Source of the DNA: Hyphomicrobiales bacterium
GTDB taxonomy: Bacteria; Pseudomonadota; Alphaproteobacteria; Rhizobiales; Rhizobiaceae
DNA length: 64,000 nt
Assembly (NCBI GenBank): GCA_900471485.1
Contig: UCEU01000002.1
Coordinates: 1-64,000, forward strand
Direction of reading: 5' to 3'
Part shown: positions 29,220-40,037 of the stretch, piece after piece
Layout of the letters: each line of letters starts with the position of its first letter
How positions within the stretch are numbered: position 1 is the stretch's first letter
Position numbers and translations under genes: made by a program
Notes under the pieces: generated by a model
Seen by the model: the letters and a program-made list of their open reading frames with translations, nothing else
What the model was told of the DNA's origin: nothing
Databases searched by the model: none

Positions 29220-30730
29220 CGACGAACGAGGCCGTGCTTTCCCTCTTTCTCGAAGACGAAAGGTCGACGGATCGACTAGGGGAAGACCTGGCGCTGGCCT
29301 TGCGCGCGGGCGATTGCCTTGCCTTGTCGGGCGACCTCGGCACCGGAAAATCCAGTCTTGCGCGGGCGCTTTTGCGCGCGATGGCAGATGACGAAGAGCT
29401 GGAGGTTCCGAGCCCCACCTTCACGCTGGTGCAATCCTACGATCTGCGGATTCCGGTCTCGCATTTCGATCTCTATCGTCTTGGCGATCCGGGGGAACTG
29501 ACAGAACTCGGCTTCGACGAAGCGCTGCAGAACGGTATCTGCCTGGTCGAATGGCCGGAAATGGCGGAAGGTGATTTGCCTGTCGACCGCATTAACCTGC
29601 GGCTGGATCACGAGGGCAAGGGACGGCGCGTCACTATCAGCGCACCAAAGGCGCAGACCGCAAGGATCAGGCGCGTTCTCGCCATCCGAGATTTTCTCGG
29701 CAAGGCTGGTTTTCCCGAGGCAAGACGGCGCTTTCTCACTGGCGATGCCTCGCTGCGCGCCTATGAAGCGATCTATCCCGATGGTGCTCGCCGGATCCTG
29801 ATGGACTGGCCGCCGCTGCCGGAAGGGCCGCCAGTTCTGGACGGCAAGCCCTATCCCAAGGTCGCGCACCTCGCCGAGAACGCCTATCCATTCGTCGCGA
29901 TCGCCGACACTCTGCGCGAGGCCGGCTTCGCAACGCCCGAAATTTACGACGTCGATTACGATCAGGGCATTCTTCTGATCGAAGATCTCGGCAGCGACGG
30001 CGTGCTCGACGACGACGGCAAGCCCATCGCCGAGCGCTACCGCGCCAGTGTCGAATGCCTGGCGCTACTGCATTCGCTGAAAATTCCTCAGGATATTCCG
30101 CTTGCAGGCGGCCACGTGCATCATGTTCCGGACTTCGACCGAACGGCCATGAAGATGGAGGTCCGGCTGGTTCTCGACTGGCACCTGCCGTGGAAACGGA
30201 ACGGCGCCGCCGCAAGTGATGGCGAACGCGCGGATTATCTCGATATCTGGGACAAGCTGATCGACGAACTGGCGACGGCCGAAACCAATCTGCTGCTGCG
30301 CGACTTTCATTCCCCGAATATCATATGGCGCGCGAGCGAGGCCGGCATAAAGCGCGTCGGACTGATCGACTTCCAGGATGCGATGATCGGTCCCACATCC
30401 TATGATCTAGCCTCGATCACCCAGGATGCGCGGGTCACGATCGGGCCTAGGCTCTTCCAGCAATTGATGGACGACTATCTCTCGCTGCGGCGAGCGCAGG
30501 GCAATTTCGACGAGGCCAGGTTCATGAAAAGCTGGGCGATCATGTCGGCGCAGCGCAACTGCAAGCTGGCTGGACTCTGGGTCCGCCTGATGCAGCGCGA
30601 TGGGAAGCCCGGTTACATGAAGCACATGCCTCGGACGCTTTCCTATCTTGAGGTCGCGCTTCAACACGAAACGCTTGCTCCCTTGCGCGACTGGTGCGTA
30701 AGAACTGGTATAGTTGCCAGCGAATCATAA
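29216..30730 (+). CDS. TsaE-AmgK fusion: tRNA t6A ATPase subunit plus sugar kinase
   Basis: A 504-residue two-domain protein. Residues 1 to about 155 form TsaE, the ATPase of tRNA t6A37 synthesis, with Walker A GDLGTGKSSLARAL and the family SPTFTLVQSY. From about 165 on is an aminoglycoside-phosphotransferase-like kinase. It carries LLRDFHSPNII (catalytic Asp with Asn) and LIDFQDAMIGP (metal Asp), matching AmgK, which phosphorylates MurNAc and GlcNAc at C1. The next gene encodes MurU, the following step of that recycling route. The fusion is common in Rhizobiales and unites two unrelated functions in one chain. Confidence 0.9.
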   Translation: MTTNEAVLSLFLEDERSTDRLGEDLALALRAGDCLALSGDLGTGKSSLARALLRAMADDEELEVPSPTFTLVQSYDLRIPVSHFDLYRLGDPGELTELGFDEALQNGICLVEWPEMAEGDLPVDRINLRLDHEGKGRRVTISAPKAQTARIRRVLAIRDFLGKAGFPEARRRFLTGDASLRAYEAIYPDGARRILMDWPPLPEGPPVLDGKPYPKVAHLAENAYPFVAIADTLREAGFATPEIYDVDYDQGILLIEDLGSDGVLDDDGKPIAERYRASVECLALLHSLKIPQDIPLAGGHVHHVPDFDRTAMKMEVRLVLDWHLPWKRNGAAASDGERADYLDIWDKLIDELATAETNLLLRDFHSPNIIWRASEAGIKRVGLIDFQDAMIGPTSYDLASITQDARVTIGPRLFQQLMDDYLSLRRAQGNFDEARFMKSWAIMSAQRNCKLAGLWVRLMQRDGKPGYMKHMPRTLSYLEVALQHETLAPLRDWCVRTGIVASES

Positions 30731-30742
30731 GTTTCGGATGAC

Positions 30743-31474
30743 ATGACGATCAAGCAAGCCATGGTGCTGGCTGCCGGCCTCGGCACCCGTATGCGCCCGA
30801 TTACCGACACGATCCCGAAGCCGCTGGTGAAAATCGCCGGTAAGGCGATGATCGACTATTCCCTCGATGCACTTGCGGAAGCCGGTGTCGAGCGCGCGGT
30901 GGTCAATGTGCATCACCACGCCGACCAAATGCTCGCGCATCTCTCAAGCTACAAGCGGCTCGACATCATCATCTCGGACGAGAGCGAACGGCTGATGAAC
31001 AATGGCGGCGGCCTTGCCAAGGGCCTCAAGCTTCTTGAGCCTGGTCCTGTTTTCGTTACCAATGCGGATCTCTTCTGGATTGGCGAAGACCCGAACCAGC
31101 CCAGCAACCTCCGCCATTTAGCCGGATTCCACGATGCCGGCCGTATGGACATGGCGATGCTGTGCGTGAAGCTGGAAGACACGACAGGGCATAACGGCAA
31201 GAACGACTTCAACCTGTCCGACGACGGAAAGCTGGCGCGATATCGCGACGAGGGACCAAGCCCTGTCGTTTATGCCGGCGCCATCGCCATGGATACGTCG
31301 TTCCTAGATGATGCGCCCGACGACGCCTTCAACCTCAACATCTACTTCGACAAGGCAATCGCCCGCGGTCGGCTGTATGGAACGATCCTGAAGGGTCATT
31401 GGCTGACAGTGGGAACGCCGGATGCAATCGGCGAGGCAGAGGAGACGATCCGGCGTTACCGGACGTTCGCGTAA
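30743..31474 (+). CDS. murU: N-acetylmuramate alpha-1-phosphate uridylyltransferase MurU
   Basis: A 243-residue nucleotidyltransferase. The N-terminus AMVLAAGLGTRMRPITDT is the nucleotide-binding signature and IPKPLVKIAGK follows. FVTNADLFWI carries the metal-binding Asp. It lies 12 bp after the TsaE-AmgK gene. AmgK and MurU together convert MurNAc from cell-wall turnover directly into UDP-MurNAc, bypassing de novo synthesis, a route known in Pseudomonas and many alphaproteobacteria. By sequence alone a sugar-phosphate nucleotidyltransferase of other specificity is possible, but the neighbour favours MurU. Confidence 0.88.
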   Translation: MTIKQAMVLAAGLGTRMRPITDTIPKPLVKIAGKAMIDYSLDALAEAGVERAVVNVHHHADQMLAHLSSYKRLDIIISDESERLMNNGGGLAKGLKLLEPGPVFVTNADLFWIGEDPNQPSNLRHLAGFHDAGRMDMAMLCVKLEDTTGHNGKNDFNLSDDGKLARYRDEGPSPVVYAGAIAMDTSFLDDAPDDAFNLNIYFDKAIARGRLYGTILKGHWLTVGTPDAIGEAEETIRRYRTFA

Positions 31475-31477
31475 GCG

Positions 31478-34400
31478 ATGACCGTTCGACACCAGCCCAG
31501 GGTTCTCGCCATTCCGGCCGGGCGGCCGTTTCTCGCGACATTGGCGGCAACGCTCTGCGATGGCCGCCTCACTCCGCTGTTCCGCCACGATCCGTCGGAC
31601 CCGCTTTCGCTGGCCAAGGTCACCATCTATCTGCCGACGCGCCGTGCGGCGCGCGTGCTGCGATCCGAGTTCGTGGACCTGCTGGGCGGTCGTTCGGCAA
31701 TCCTGCCGGTCATTCGCCCGCTCGGCGAAACCGATGACGACAGCGGCTATTTCGACGAGGCCCTGCCGGCGACGCTCGACCTTGCGCAGCCGCTATCCAA
31801 TACCGCACGACTGCTGGAGCTTGCCCGGCTCATTCTCGCGTGGCGCAACAAGCTTCCCGAAATCGTTCGCAGCATTCATTTGGATTCGCCGCTGGTAGCG
31901 CCTGCAAGCCCGGCCGACGCCATCTGGCTGGCGCGCAATCTCGCCGAGCTGATCGATGCGATCGAGACTGAAGATCGCGAATGGGCCGAACTGGCGCGAC
32001 TTGAGGCCAAGGATCATGCGCTCTGGTGGCAATTGACCGCAGAGTTCCTGCAGATCGCCAGCGCCTTCTGGCCGGAGCGGCTGAACGAACTCGGCCGGTC
32101 TTCACCCGCGCGGCACCGAAACGCAATTCTGCGCGCCGAAGCAAACAGGATCGCGGCGACACCGCCGGCAGGTCCGATCATCATCGCCGGTTCGACCGGA
32201 TCGGTACCCGCGACCGCCGACCTGATCGCCGCGGTTGCCAATATTCCCGAGGGCGTGATCGTGCTGCCGGGTCTCGACCTCGGCATGTCGGACGAGCATT
32301 GGCGGATGGTGGCGCCGGATGAACACCTCGGCCAACGCCCGGACCCGGCGAGCCGCAGCCATTCGCAATACGGCCTCTCGCAGCTTCTCAAGCGGCTGCA
32401 GCTGACGCGGGACGATATTGTTCTTCTGGAAGATGCCGAGCCGACGCTTCGGCTTCGCAGCGACATTCTTTCCCGGGCGCTCGTCCCTGCCGAAGCCACC
32501 AGCGACTGGGGTCCGTGGAAGGCTGACCTGGGCGAAGCCGCGATTTCGGACGCCTTTGGCGATGTGTCGTTGATCGAAGCTTCCAACGAGCGCGAGGAAG
32601 CGACGGCGATCGCGATCGCGCTGAGGCTCGCGCTGGAGCAACCGGGTAAGGATGGCGACAGCCGGGCGGCACTGATCACGCCGGACCGCAACCTAGCGCG
32701 CCGCGTGGCCGCGGAGCTCTCGCGCTTCGGCATCGTTGCCGACGATTCCGCTGGTACGCCGCTTGCCGCCACGCCTCAGGGCACCTTGCTGCTGCTCTTG
32801 CTGGAGGCAGCGCTGCGGCCGGGCGATCCCGTCGCGATCGTCGGGCTACTGAAGCACCCGCTCGCGCGCTTCGGCCTCACCCGCGAGGCGTTGACCGACG
32901 CGGTGGCGGCGCTCGAGCTGCTGGCGCTGCGCGGCGGTGTTGCCGATGTAGACATAGCGTCACTCGAACCGCTACTCGACCATCAGCTTGCCGAGCAACT
33001 GAGCGATCGGCACGCGCCGCAATGGCGGAAATCGCTGCCGCTCGATGCGCCTGACCGGGCGCGCGACCTCGCTCGACGCATCGCCGAAGCAACCGAGCCA
33101 CTGGCCTCGGCACTCGTTCGTCGACGTTCCGATGGCCGCGGTCTGACGCTGAGCTTCTCGCTCGCGGAATGGGCATCGCGGACCGGTCACGCGCTCGAAG
33201 GGGTTGCCCGCGACGACCGAGGCGATCTTTCCGGGCTGTGGTCCGGCGAAGCGGGCGATACGCTGGCCGGGCTGCTTGGCGAGGTCATCGATACCGAGGG
33301 AACGATCGATGCCGACGGGCCGCAATGGATCGACATCATGGCCGCGCTGTCGGCCGGCCAGTCCGTCAAGCCGCGCGCGCTGAGCCATCCGCGCCTCTTC
33401 ATTTTCGGCACGCTGGAGGCCCGCCTGCAGAGCGTGGATACGCTTGTTCTCGGCGGTCTCAACGAAGGTTCCTGGCCGGGGCAGACGGCGAACAACCCAT
33501 TCATCTCGCGCAGCATGAAAACCGAAATTGGGCTGGAGCCGCCCGAACGGCGGATCGGCCAACTGGCGCACGACTTCGAGATGGCGAACGGCACCCGCAA
33601 CCTCATCTATTCGCGCGCGCTGCGCCAGGGCTCGACGCCCACTGTCGCGTCGCGCTGGCTGCAGCGTTTGCTCGCCTTCGGGGGCGATGGATTCGAATCC
33701 GAAATGAAGGCGCGAGGCGACCGGTTTCTGCACTGGGCAAACCTGTTGGACCAGGGCGACCGGCAGGCGCCGGCGCAGCGGCCGAGCCCTGTTCCACCGA
33801 GGGAGATGCAACCCAAGTCCTTCTCGTTCAGCGAAGTCGGCAGGCTGAGGCGAGATCCCTATGCCATCTACGCGCGCCGTGTTCTCCGCCTCGATCCCGT
33901 CGCACCCTTCAATCGCGATCCGGGTGCCGCCGAACGCGGGACGCTCTACCACGCCATCATCGACCGCTTCGTGCGCGAAGGGCACATCGCCGGAAGCCCG
34001 GACGCTGCGGCAGCGATGGAGCGCATACTGAACGATCTTTTCGATATGGAGCAACTGCCGCCGCACATCGACGCCGTCTGGCGACCGCGCTTTCGCGAGG
34101 TGGCGCGCTCGTTTCTCGATTGGGAAGCGGCGCGGAGACCGGAGCTCAAACGGACGCTTACCGAGGTTCGGGGCGGTATGCAGCTCGAACAGATCGATGT
34201 GAGGCTGAGCGGCGTCGCCGACCGGATCGACGTGACCGGGCCGAATGCCGCTGATATCATCGACTACAAGACAGGATTCAACCCCTCGCCCGCCCAAGCG
34301 CGCGCGCTGCTCGATCCACAGCTGGCATTGGAAGCCGCGGCTTTGAAGGCCGGCGCGTTTGCAGACGCTGGAAGCCTAGTGCCGCAGGACCTGCTCTATG

Positions 34401-34672
34401 TGCGCCTGCGTCCGGGAACCCGTTTCCAGGTGGATACCGTGAATAACGAATTTTCCGCCAGAAGCGACAAGGCCAAATCCGCGGTGGAACTCGCAGCGGA
34501 TTCGATCGACCAGCTCGTGAAGTTCGTGTCACTGCTGCAATCGGGCGAGCGCGGGTTCACCTCGCGCCTGATCCCGGCGCAGCAATTCGACTTCGGCGGC
34601 GACTACGATCACCTGGCGCGCGTATCGGAATGGTCGACAGCGGAGAGTGAGGAGGCAAGCGGCGATGAATGA
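31478..34672 (+). CDS. addB: Double-strand break repair protein AddB
   Basis: A 1064-residue partner of AddA in the helicase-nuclease that processes double-strand breaks. The C-terminal nuclease domain has GVADRIDVTGPNAADIIDYKTG with the D...D-x-K metal site. Family sequence LVLGGLNEGSWPGQ lies in the middle. The N-terminus VLAIPAGRPFLATL lacks a Walker A motif. Only one Cys (residue 27) exists in the protein, so the iron-sulfur cluster of Bacillus AddB cannot form. It follows murU by 3 bp and overlaps addA by 8 bp. Confidence 0.94.
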   Translation: MTVRHQPRVLAIPAGRPFLATLAATLCDGRLTPLFRHDPSDPLSLAKVTIYLPTRRAARVLRSEFVDLLGGRSAILPVIRPLGETDDDSGYFDEALPATLDLAQPLSNTARLLELARLILAWRNKLPEIVRSIHLDSPLVAPASPADAIWLARNLAELIDAIETEDREWAELARLEAKDHALWWQLTAEFLQIASAFWPERLNELGRSSPARHRNAILRAEANRIAATPPAGPIIIAGSTGSVPATADLIAAVANIPEGVIVLPGLDLGMSDEHWRMVAPDEHLGQRPDPASRSHSQYGLSQLLKRLQLTRDDIVLLEDAEPTLRLRSDILSRALVPAEATSDWGPWKADLGEAAISDAFGDVSLIEASNEREEATAIAIALRLALEQPGKDGDSRAALITPDRNLARRVAAELSRFGIVADDSAGTPLAATPQGTLLLLLLEAALRPGDPVAIVGLLKHPLARFGLTREALTDAVAALELLALRGGVADVDIASLEPLLDHQLAEQLSDRHAPQWRKSLPLDAPDRARDLARRIAEATEPLASALVRRRSDGRGLTLSFSLAEWASRTGHALEGVARDDRGDLSGLWSGEAGDTLAGLLGEVIDTEGTIDADGPQWIDIMAALSAGQSVKPRALSHPRLFIFGTLEARLQSVDTLVLGGLNEGSWPGQTANNPFISRSMKTEIGLEPPERRIGQLAHDFEMANGTRNLIYSRALRQGSTPTVASRWLQRLLAFGGDGFESEMKARGDRFLHWANLLDQGDRQAPAQRPSPVPPREMQPKSFSFSEVGRLRRDPYAIYARRVLRLDPVAPFNRDPGAAERGTLYHAIIDRFVREGHIAGSPDAAAAMERILNDLFDMEQLPPHIDAVWRPRFREVARSFLDWEAARRPELKRTLTEVRGGMQLEQIDVRLSGVADRIDVTGPNAADIIDYKTGFNPSPAQARALLDPQLALEAAALKAGAFADAGSLVPQDLLYVRLRPGTRFQVDTVNNEFSARSDKAKSAVELAADSIDQLVKFVSLLQSGERGFTSRLIPAQQFDFGGDYDHLARVSEWSTAESEEASGDE

Positions 34673-37600
34673 CGAAACCGCCCTGCCCGAAGGCGACGAT
34701 CCCGTCGCCTGGACAAGCTGGACCACTATCCAGCAATCGATCGCTTCGGACCCGCAACGATCGGCCTGGGTTTCGGCCAATGCCGGCTCCGGCAAGACGC
34801 ATGTGCTGACACAACGGGTCATCCGGCTGCTGCTTTCCGGCGCCAGACCCTCGGCTATCCTCTGCCTCACCTATACCAAGGCGGCCGCATCCGAGATGTC
34901 GAACCGCGTCTTTGAGCGGCTGGCGGAATGGGCCGTGCTTTCCGATGGCGAACTCAGTGAGCGGATTCGCCTGATCGAAGGCAAAATACCGGATGCGTTG
35001 AAGCTTGCAGAAGCGCGGCGGTTGTTCGCCAAGGCGCTGGAGACGCCCGGCGGACTAAAGATCCAGACCATTCATGCCTTCTGTGAAGCACTGCTGCATC
35101 AGTTTCCTCTGGAGGCGAACGTCGCCGGTCATTTCTCGGTGCTTGACGACCGGGCGGCAACGACGCTGCTTGCTGACGCACGGCGATCGCTGCTGACCGC
35201 AACCACACCTGAACAGGACCCGGCGCTCGCAGACGCCTTTTCCTATGTTCTCAATCTCGGAGATGAATCCGGGCTGGAAACGCTGTTGGGCGATATCATC
35301 GCCAATCGCAACGCGATCCGAAAGTTCGCGCTTGTAGCCGAGCAGAGCGGCGGCATTGACGGGGCGCTGAGGGAGCGGCTCGAACTTGCCGAGGATGATA
35401 GCGAACTGAGCATCGCGCAAGCCTGCTGGCCGCTGCCAGGGCTTTCAGATACGGCGCTTCAGCTCTATCTCGATCTTGCCGACCAGAAGGGCGGCGCCAA
35501 GGCGCAGGATATCGCTGCGGCACTGCGGATGGCGATGAGGGAAACCGATCCCTTGCGCCGGGTTCCACTTCTGGAAAAGGCCTTCCTGACTGCGAAGGGC
35601 GAACCGAAGTCGGATTCACAGTTCTTCGTCAAGGCTATGCTGGCGAGCGCGCCCGATCTCGCCGATGCGATCGCCGCGGCGCGCGCGCATGTCGTTTACT
35701 GCCGGGACCGGTTGAAGATCGTCAGGATGTTCGACGCGACCCGAGCGGCGCTGGTTCTCGCCGATCGATTGAACCGCGACTATGAGGAGCTTAAAAAGCA
35801 GCGCAGCCAGCTCGATTTCGAGGACCTGATCACCCGCACGGCGGAATTGCTGAACAAGAGCGATGTGGGGCCATGGATCCACTACAAGCTGGACCAGGGG
35901 ATCGATCATATCCTCGTCGACGAGGCCCAGGATACCAGCCCTATCCAGTGGAGCGTGATCCAGTCGCTCGCCGGGGATTTTTTCTCCGGCGAGAGCGCCC
36001 GCAACGTGGTGCGCACATTGTTTGCCGTTGGCGACGAGAAGCAGTCGATCTACTCGTTCCAGGGCGCCCGGCCGGAGCGCTTCTCCGAGGAGAGCCAGCG
36101 CACGCGCCATCGCGTTTCGCAAAGCGGGCTCGCCTTTTCCACCGTACGGCTGCCGCTTTCATTCCGCTCGACATCGGACGTGCTTGCGGCGGTGGACCAC
36201 GTGTTTTCGCCGGCCGAGAACGCGCGTGGCCTGAGTGCTGCCGACGAACCTGTCGTGCATAGATCCAACCGCATCGGCCACCCCGGCGCCGTCGACCTTT
36301 GGGACATGGTGGCGCCCGAAATCGCGATCAAGGAAGAAGACTGGACCGCGCCTTTCGACGCCACGCCGGAAAGCGCCCCAGCGGCGATCCTTGCGAAGCG
36401 CATCGCTCATACCATCGGTAGTTTGGTCGGCAAAGAAACCATCATCGAGAAGGGCAAGGAGCGCCTGATCGAAGCCGGCGATATCCTGGTGCTCGTGCGC
36501 AAGCGCGACGCGTTCGTGAATGCGCTGACGCGCGCACTGAAGCGGCGCGACAATATTCCGGTCGCCGGCGCCGACCGCCTCCGGCTGACGAGCCATATCG
36601 CCGTGCAGGATCTGGTGGCGCTGGGCCGCTTCCTGCTGCTTCCGGAAGACGACCTTTCTCTCGCAGCACTGCTGAAGAGCCCGATCCTCGACCTGACGGA
36701 AGACGACATTTTCGCTATCGCCGCCCTTCGCGGCGACGGCGAGAGTGTCTGGGCCCACATGCGCAAATTCGCCGCCGATGGCAACGAGCGGCTGGGCGCC
36801 GCGGTCGCGCGGCTGACGTTCTTCCTGGAAGAGCAGAAGACGCTGTCGGTGCATGATTTCTATGCGCGGCTACTCGGCAAGCATGGTGGGCGGCGGCGGT
36901 TCCTCGCCCGGCTTGGAACCGAGGTCAGCGATATTCTCGACGAATTCCTGACGTTCACCCTAGATCACGAGACGTCCAGCCTGCCAGGGCTGCAGTCCTT
37001 CATCTCGACGCTTGAGCTGGAAGCGCCTGAGGTCAAGCGTGAGCAGGACAAAGGCCGCAACGAAGTGCGGATCATGACGGTTCATGCCTCGAAAGGTCTC
37101 GAAGCGCCGATCGTCTTTCTGGTGGACGGCGGCTCCAAGGCATTTACGCATACGCATATGCCGAAGCTGCGGTTGATCGAGCAGAACAAGGACGAGCCGC
37201 CGATGCCCGTATGGGTGCCGGTCAGCGATCTCGGCAATTCACTGACGCAGGCGGATGCCGCGCGTATCCAGGTGCTGGCGGAAGAGGAATATCGGCGGCT
37301 GCTCTACGTGGCCATGACCCGCGCGGCCGATCGGCTTGTCGTCTGCGGCTATCGCGGCGTTCGGCTCAACACCGACACCTGGCACGCGATGATCTCGGCC
37401 GTCATGAGCGATAGCCATCCGCATGTTACTGTGGCCACCTTCTCGGCGCCGGATGGCGACTGGCAGGGTATAAAGTGGCGCGTGCCCCGGATCGACAAAC
37501 GTTTCGAGCCGGCAGATCGGACTGAGCAGGCGACGGTCAAAGATGCCCTGCCGATCGATCTCAGCCGCCCGCTACCAGCGCAGACGCAACTGCCACGCCC

Positions 37601-38216
37601 ACTCAGCCCTTCCGGTGCCGGAACGGTTATCGACGAACAGGCCGACGATCTTCTGGTCGCGTCGCCGCTTTTCAGCGACAAGGAGAAATCCGATCGGTCC
37701 CTGCAGAAGGGGCGACTTCTTCACCGCATGATGCAGATGCTGCCCGAGATCGCACCAGACGAGCGCGCCGAGGCAGCCCGGCGCTATACCGAGCGCGCGG
37801 CCCGGTTCTGGCCCGAGAGCGAGCGGCGGACGCTGATCGATTCGGTGATGAAACTATTGAACGAGCCGGGCCTCGACGAGATATTCGCGGCGCACGCGCA
37901 AGCCGAAGTGTCGATCATGGGAACGCTATCCCTCAACGGCCGCGACTATGCCGTGTCGGGGCGCGTCGACCGCCTGGCTGTGCTCGACGACAGGGTTGTG
38001 ATCCTCGATTACAAGACCAACCGTGTGCCGCCCACTTCCCTGTCGGGCATTCCCTTCGCGCATGTGGCGCAGCTCGCCATCTATCGCGATATCCTCGCGC
38101 CGCTTTATCCTGACAAGAGGATCGACTGCGTGCTTGTCTATACAGAGAACGGCTCGGTCTTCACCTTGACGCCCGACGCCATGGCATTGGCGCTTGCGCA
38201 GGTTGGCACAAAATGA
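34665..38216 (+). CDS. addA: Double-strand break repair helicase AddA
   Basis: An 1183-residue UvrD-like helicase with a nuclease tail. Walker A is [15 protein letters not shown] near residue 40, motif Ia [12 protein letters not shown] near 70, Walker [15 protein letters not shown] near 410, [14 protein letters not shown] near 455, and the late helicase motif [14 protein letters not shown] near 880. The C-terminal nuclease has [22 protein letters not shown] chose the ATG at 34665 because GAGGAGG precedes it. It overlaps addB, as expected for subunits of one complex. Confidence 0.96.
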   Translation: MNDETALPEGDDPVAWTSWTTIQQSIASDPQRSAWVSANAGSGKTHVLTQRVIRLLLSGARPSAILCLTYTKAAASEMSNRVFERLAEWAVLSDGELSERIRLIEGKIPDALKLAEARRLFAKALETPGGLKIQTIHAFCEALLHQFPLEANVAGHFSVLDDRAATTLLADARRSLLTATTPEQDPALADAFSYVLNLGDESGLETLLGDIIANRNAIRKFALVAEQSGGIDGALRERLELAEDDSELSIAQACWPLPGLSDTALQLYLDLADQKGGAKAQDIAAALRMAMRETDPLRRVPLLEKAFLTAKGEPKSDSQFFVKAMLASAPDLADAIAAARAHVVYCRDRLKIVRMFDATRAALVLADRLNRDYEELKKQRSQLDFEDLITRTAELLNKSDVGPWIHYKLDQGIDHILVDEAQDTSPIQWSVIQSLAGDFFSGESARNVVRTLFAVGDEKQSIYSFQGARPERFSEESQRTRHRVSQSGLAFSTVRLPLSFRSTSDVLAAVDHVFSPAENARGLSAADEPVVHRSNRIGHPGAVDLWDMVAPEIAIKEEDWTAPFDATPESAPAAILAKRIAHTIGSLVGKETIIEKGKERLIEAGDILVLVRKRDAFVNALTRALKRRDNIPVAGADRLRLTSHIAVQDLVALGRFLLLPEDDLSLAALLKSPILDLTEDDIFAIAALRGDGESVWAHMRKFAADGNERLGAAVARLTFFLEEQKTLSVHDFYARLLGKHGGRRRFLARLGTEVSDILDEFLTFTLDHETSSLPGLQSFISTLELEAPEVKREQDKGRNEVRIMTVHASKGLEAPIVFLVDGGSKAFTHTHMPKLRLIEQNKDEPPMPVWVPVSDLGNSLTQADAARIQVLAEEEYRRLLYVAMTRAADRLVVCGYRGVRLNTDTWHAMISAVMSDSHPHVTVATFSAPDGDWQGIKWRVPRIDKRFEPADRTEQATVKDALPIDLSRPLPAQTQLPRPLSPSGAGTVIDEQADDLLVASPLFSDKEKSDRSLQKGRLLHRMMQMLPEIAPDERAEAARRYTERAARFWPESERRTLIDSVMKLLNEPGLDEIFAAHAQAEVSIMGTLSLNGRDYAVSGRVDRLAVLDDRVVILDYKTNRVPPTSLSGIPFAHVAQLAIYRDILAPLYPDKRIDCVLVYTENGSVFTLTPDAMALALAQVGTK

Positions 38217-38289
38217 AATACCGACATTGAAATCTAGGCCCCGCGCCATCACATTTGATGCAACAGGAAATCTGACAAAGGAACAGCCT

Positions 38290-38610
38290 ATGGCTACCGT
38301 GAAAGTCGATATCAATAACTTCCAGTCGGAAGTTCTGGAATCCGCAGAACCCGTCGTCGTGGATTTCTGGGCTGAATGGTGCGGCCCGTGCAAGATGATC
38401 GCACCGAGCCTGGAAGAGCTCTCTGTCGAGTTTGCCGGCAAGGTCAAGGTTGCCAAACTCAACATTGATGAAAACCCGGAACTGGCAGCACAGTTCGGCG
38501 TTCGCTCGATCCCAACGCTCGCCATCTTCAAGTCGGGCGAAGTCGCCGACATCAAGGTTGGCGCTGCTCCGAAGACGGCTCTCTCGAGCTGGATTTCGAA
38601 CGCCGCCTAA
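38290..38610 (+). CDS. trxA: Thioredoxin
   Basis: A 106-residue thioredoxin with the active-site WCGPCK near residue 30, the cis-proline RSIPT near 75 and no signal peptide, so it is cytosolic. It is a dithiol reductant for ribonucleotide reductase, methionine sulfoxide reductases and others. The ATG at 38290 starts the conserved short N-terminus; the open frame begins earlier, inside the addA stop region. It lies 73 bp after addA and may be read through from it. A strong terminator follows. Confidence 0.97.
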   Translation: MATVKVDINNFQSEVLESAEPVVVDFWAEWCGPCKMIAPSLEELSVEFAGKVKVAKLNIDENPELAAQFGVRSIPTLAIFKSGEVADIKVGAAPKTALSSWISNAA

Positions 38611-38631
38611 TCAGGCACCGATCTGGATAAG

Positions 38632-38659
38632 AAAAAGCCCGGTCTGACCGGGCTTTTTT
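38632..38659. terminator. Bidirectional terminator trxA / folC
   Basis: AAAAAGCCCGGT and ACCGGGCTTTTTT form a perfect stem with a short CTG loop and A and T runs on either side, between two converging genes. It ends at the folC stop codon. Confidence 0.93.
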
Positions 38660-40011
38660 CATGTCGGGGGAGTGCCGTTGTCGGCCAAGACGTCGCCAAC
38701 CAGATAGAGCGACCCGCCAATCAGGATGCGGGGCGGCAGTGCGCCGTCCACCAGCCCTTCGCGGATCGCCTCCAGCGCTTCAGCGACCGTCGACATCGGC
38801 TCAGCAACGAGGCCGGCGTCATAAGCTGCGTTTGCCAAGATGACTGGATCGATCATCGCGTCACTGCCGCGGATCGGCACGCAATAGACTTTTTCCGCCA
38901 ACCCCTTGAAGGCATTGAAATAGCCGACCGGATCCTTGGTGTTTATCATTCCGATGATCAGGAACAGCGGGCGTGGCTGCTTCTCCTCGAAATTGGCCAT
39001 CGCTTCCGCGATTACCTCCCCGGCGCCGGGATTATGGCCACCGTCGACCCAGATCTCGGCGCGCGGCGGAGCGCTGGTCATGAGGTTGCCATCGCTCAGC
39101 CGCTGCAGACGACCAGGCCATTCGACCGAGGTCATGGCCTTTTCCATCATCGCGTCCGTCACGACAAAGCCTGCGGCCTTGACCGCACGGATGGCGGCGG
39201 CGGCGTTGGCGTATTGGTGTCGGCCCGGAAGGCGCGGCAGGGGCAGATCGGCCAGGCCGAACTCATCCTGATAAACCAGGCGACCATATTCCTCGTGCGC
39301 CATGAAATCTTGGCCGAAGGATGCCGTCGGGCAGTTCAGACGCTCAGCGGTCGACAGGAGCACATCCAGCGCCGCGTCGTATTCCTGCTTGCCGATGACG
39401 ACAGGGTGCCCGCGCTTCATGATGCCGGCCTTTTCGGCGGCGATCAGCTCGACCCGGTCGCCCAGGTAGGGCTGGTGATCGAGCGAGATAGGCATGATGA
39501 CCGATACGGCAGGATCGGAAATGACATTGGTGGCATCAAAACGGCCGCCGAGGCCGACTTCGATGATGGCCGCATCGGCGGGCTGTTCGGAAAACAGCAG
39601 GAAGGTCACGGCGGTGAGGATTTCGAATACGGTAATCTTCTGTCCGTCATTGGCGGCGGCAACCCGGCGCAGTGCATCGGCAAAGACCGCATCGTCGACC
39701 AGTTGACCACGTCCGCCCTCGACGCCGATGCGGTATCGCTCGTGCCAATTGACGAGATGCGGAGAGGTGTGGACATGCGCGCTGTAGCCGCCGGCTTCCA
39801 GAAGCGCGCGGCAGAAAGCCGTCACCGAGCCCTTGCCGTTGGTGCCGGCCACGTGAATGACAGGCGGCAGCTTCTTTTGTGGATCGCCGAGGACGGCGAG
39901 AAGACGCGTAATGCGATCGAGCGAGAGATCGAAGCCCTTGGGATGCAATCCCATGAGCTTGTCGATCTCCTGCGCTGCCTCGCTCACTGCGGTTTGGCCT
40001 CTGGGTATCAT
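38659..40011 (-). CDS. folC: Folylpolyglutamate synthase / dihydrofolate synthase
   Basis: A 450-residue Mur-ligase-family enzyme that adds glutamate to dihydropteroate and folates. The P-loop is VAGTNGKGSVTAF near residue 57. HTSPHLVNWHERYRI, EVGLGGRFDATNVI and VDGGHNPGAG are family-typical. It lies 26 bp downstream of accD on the same strand. This accD-folC linkage is widespread among bacteria. Confidence 0.95.
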   Translation of the reverse strand: MIPRGQTAVSEAAQEIDKLMGLHPKGFDLSLDRITRLLAVLGDPQKKLPPVIHVAGTNGKGSVTAFCRALLEAGGYSAHVHTSPHLVNWHERYRIGVEGGRGQLVDDAVFADALRRVAAANDGQKITVFEILTAVTFLLFSEQPADAAIIEVGLGGRFDATNVISDPAVSVIMPISLDHQPYLGDRVELIAAEKAGIMKRGHPVVIGKQEYDAALDVLLSTAERLNCPTASFGQDFMAHEEYGRLVYQDEFGLADLPLPRLPGRHQYANAAAAIRAVKAAGFVVTDAMMEKAMTSVEWPGRLQRLSDGNLMTSAPPRAEIWVDGGHNPGAGEVIAEAMANFEEKQPRPLFLIIGMINTKDPVGYFNAFKGLAEKVYCVPIRGSDAMIDPVILANAAYDAGLVAEPMSTVAEALEAIREGLVDGALPPRILIGGSLYLVGDVLADNGTPPT

Positions 40012-40037
40012 CGCTCAACCCGCCTGTGATGGAGTGA

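Noticed and set aside
31478..34672. AddB stretch AGSTGSVPAT as a Walker A motif
   Set aside because: It lacks the GxxxxGK[ST] lysine and lies near residue 230, away from the N-terminal position of the ATP site in Bacillus AddB.
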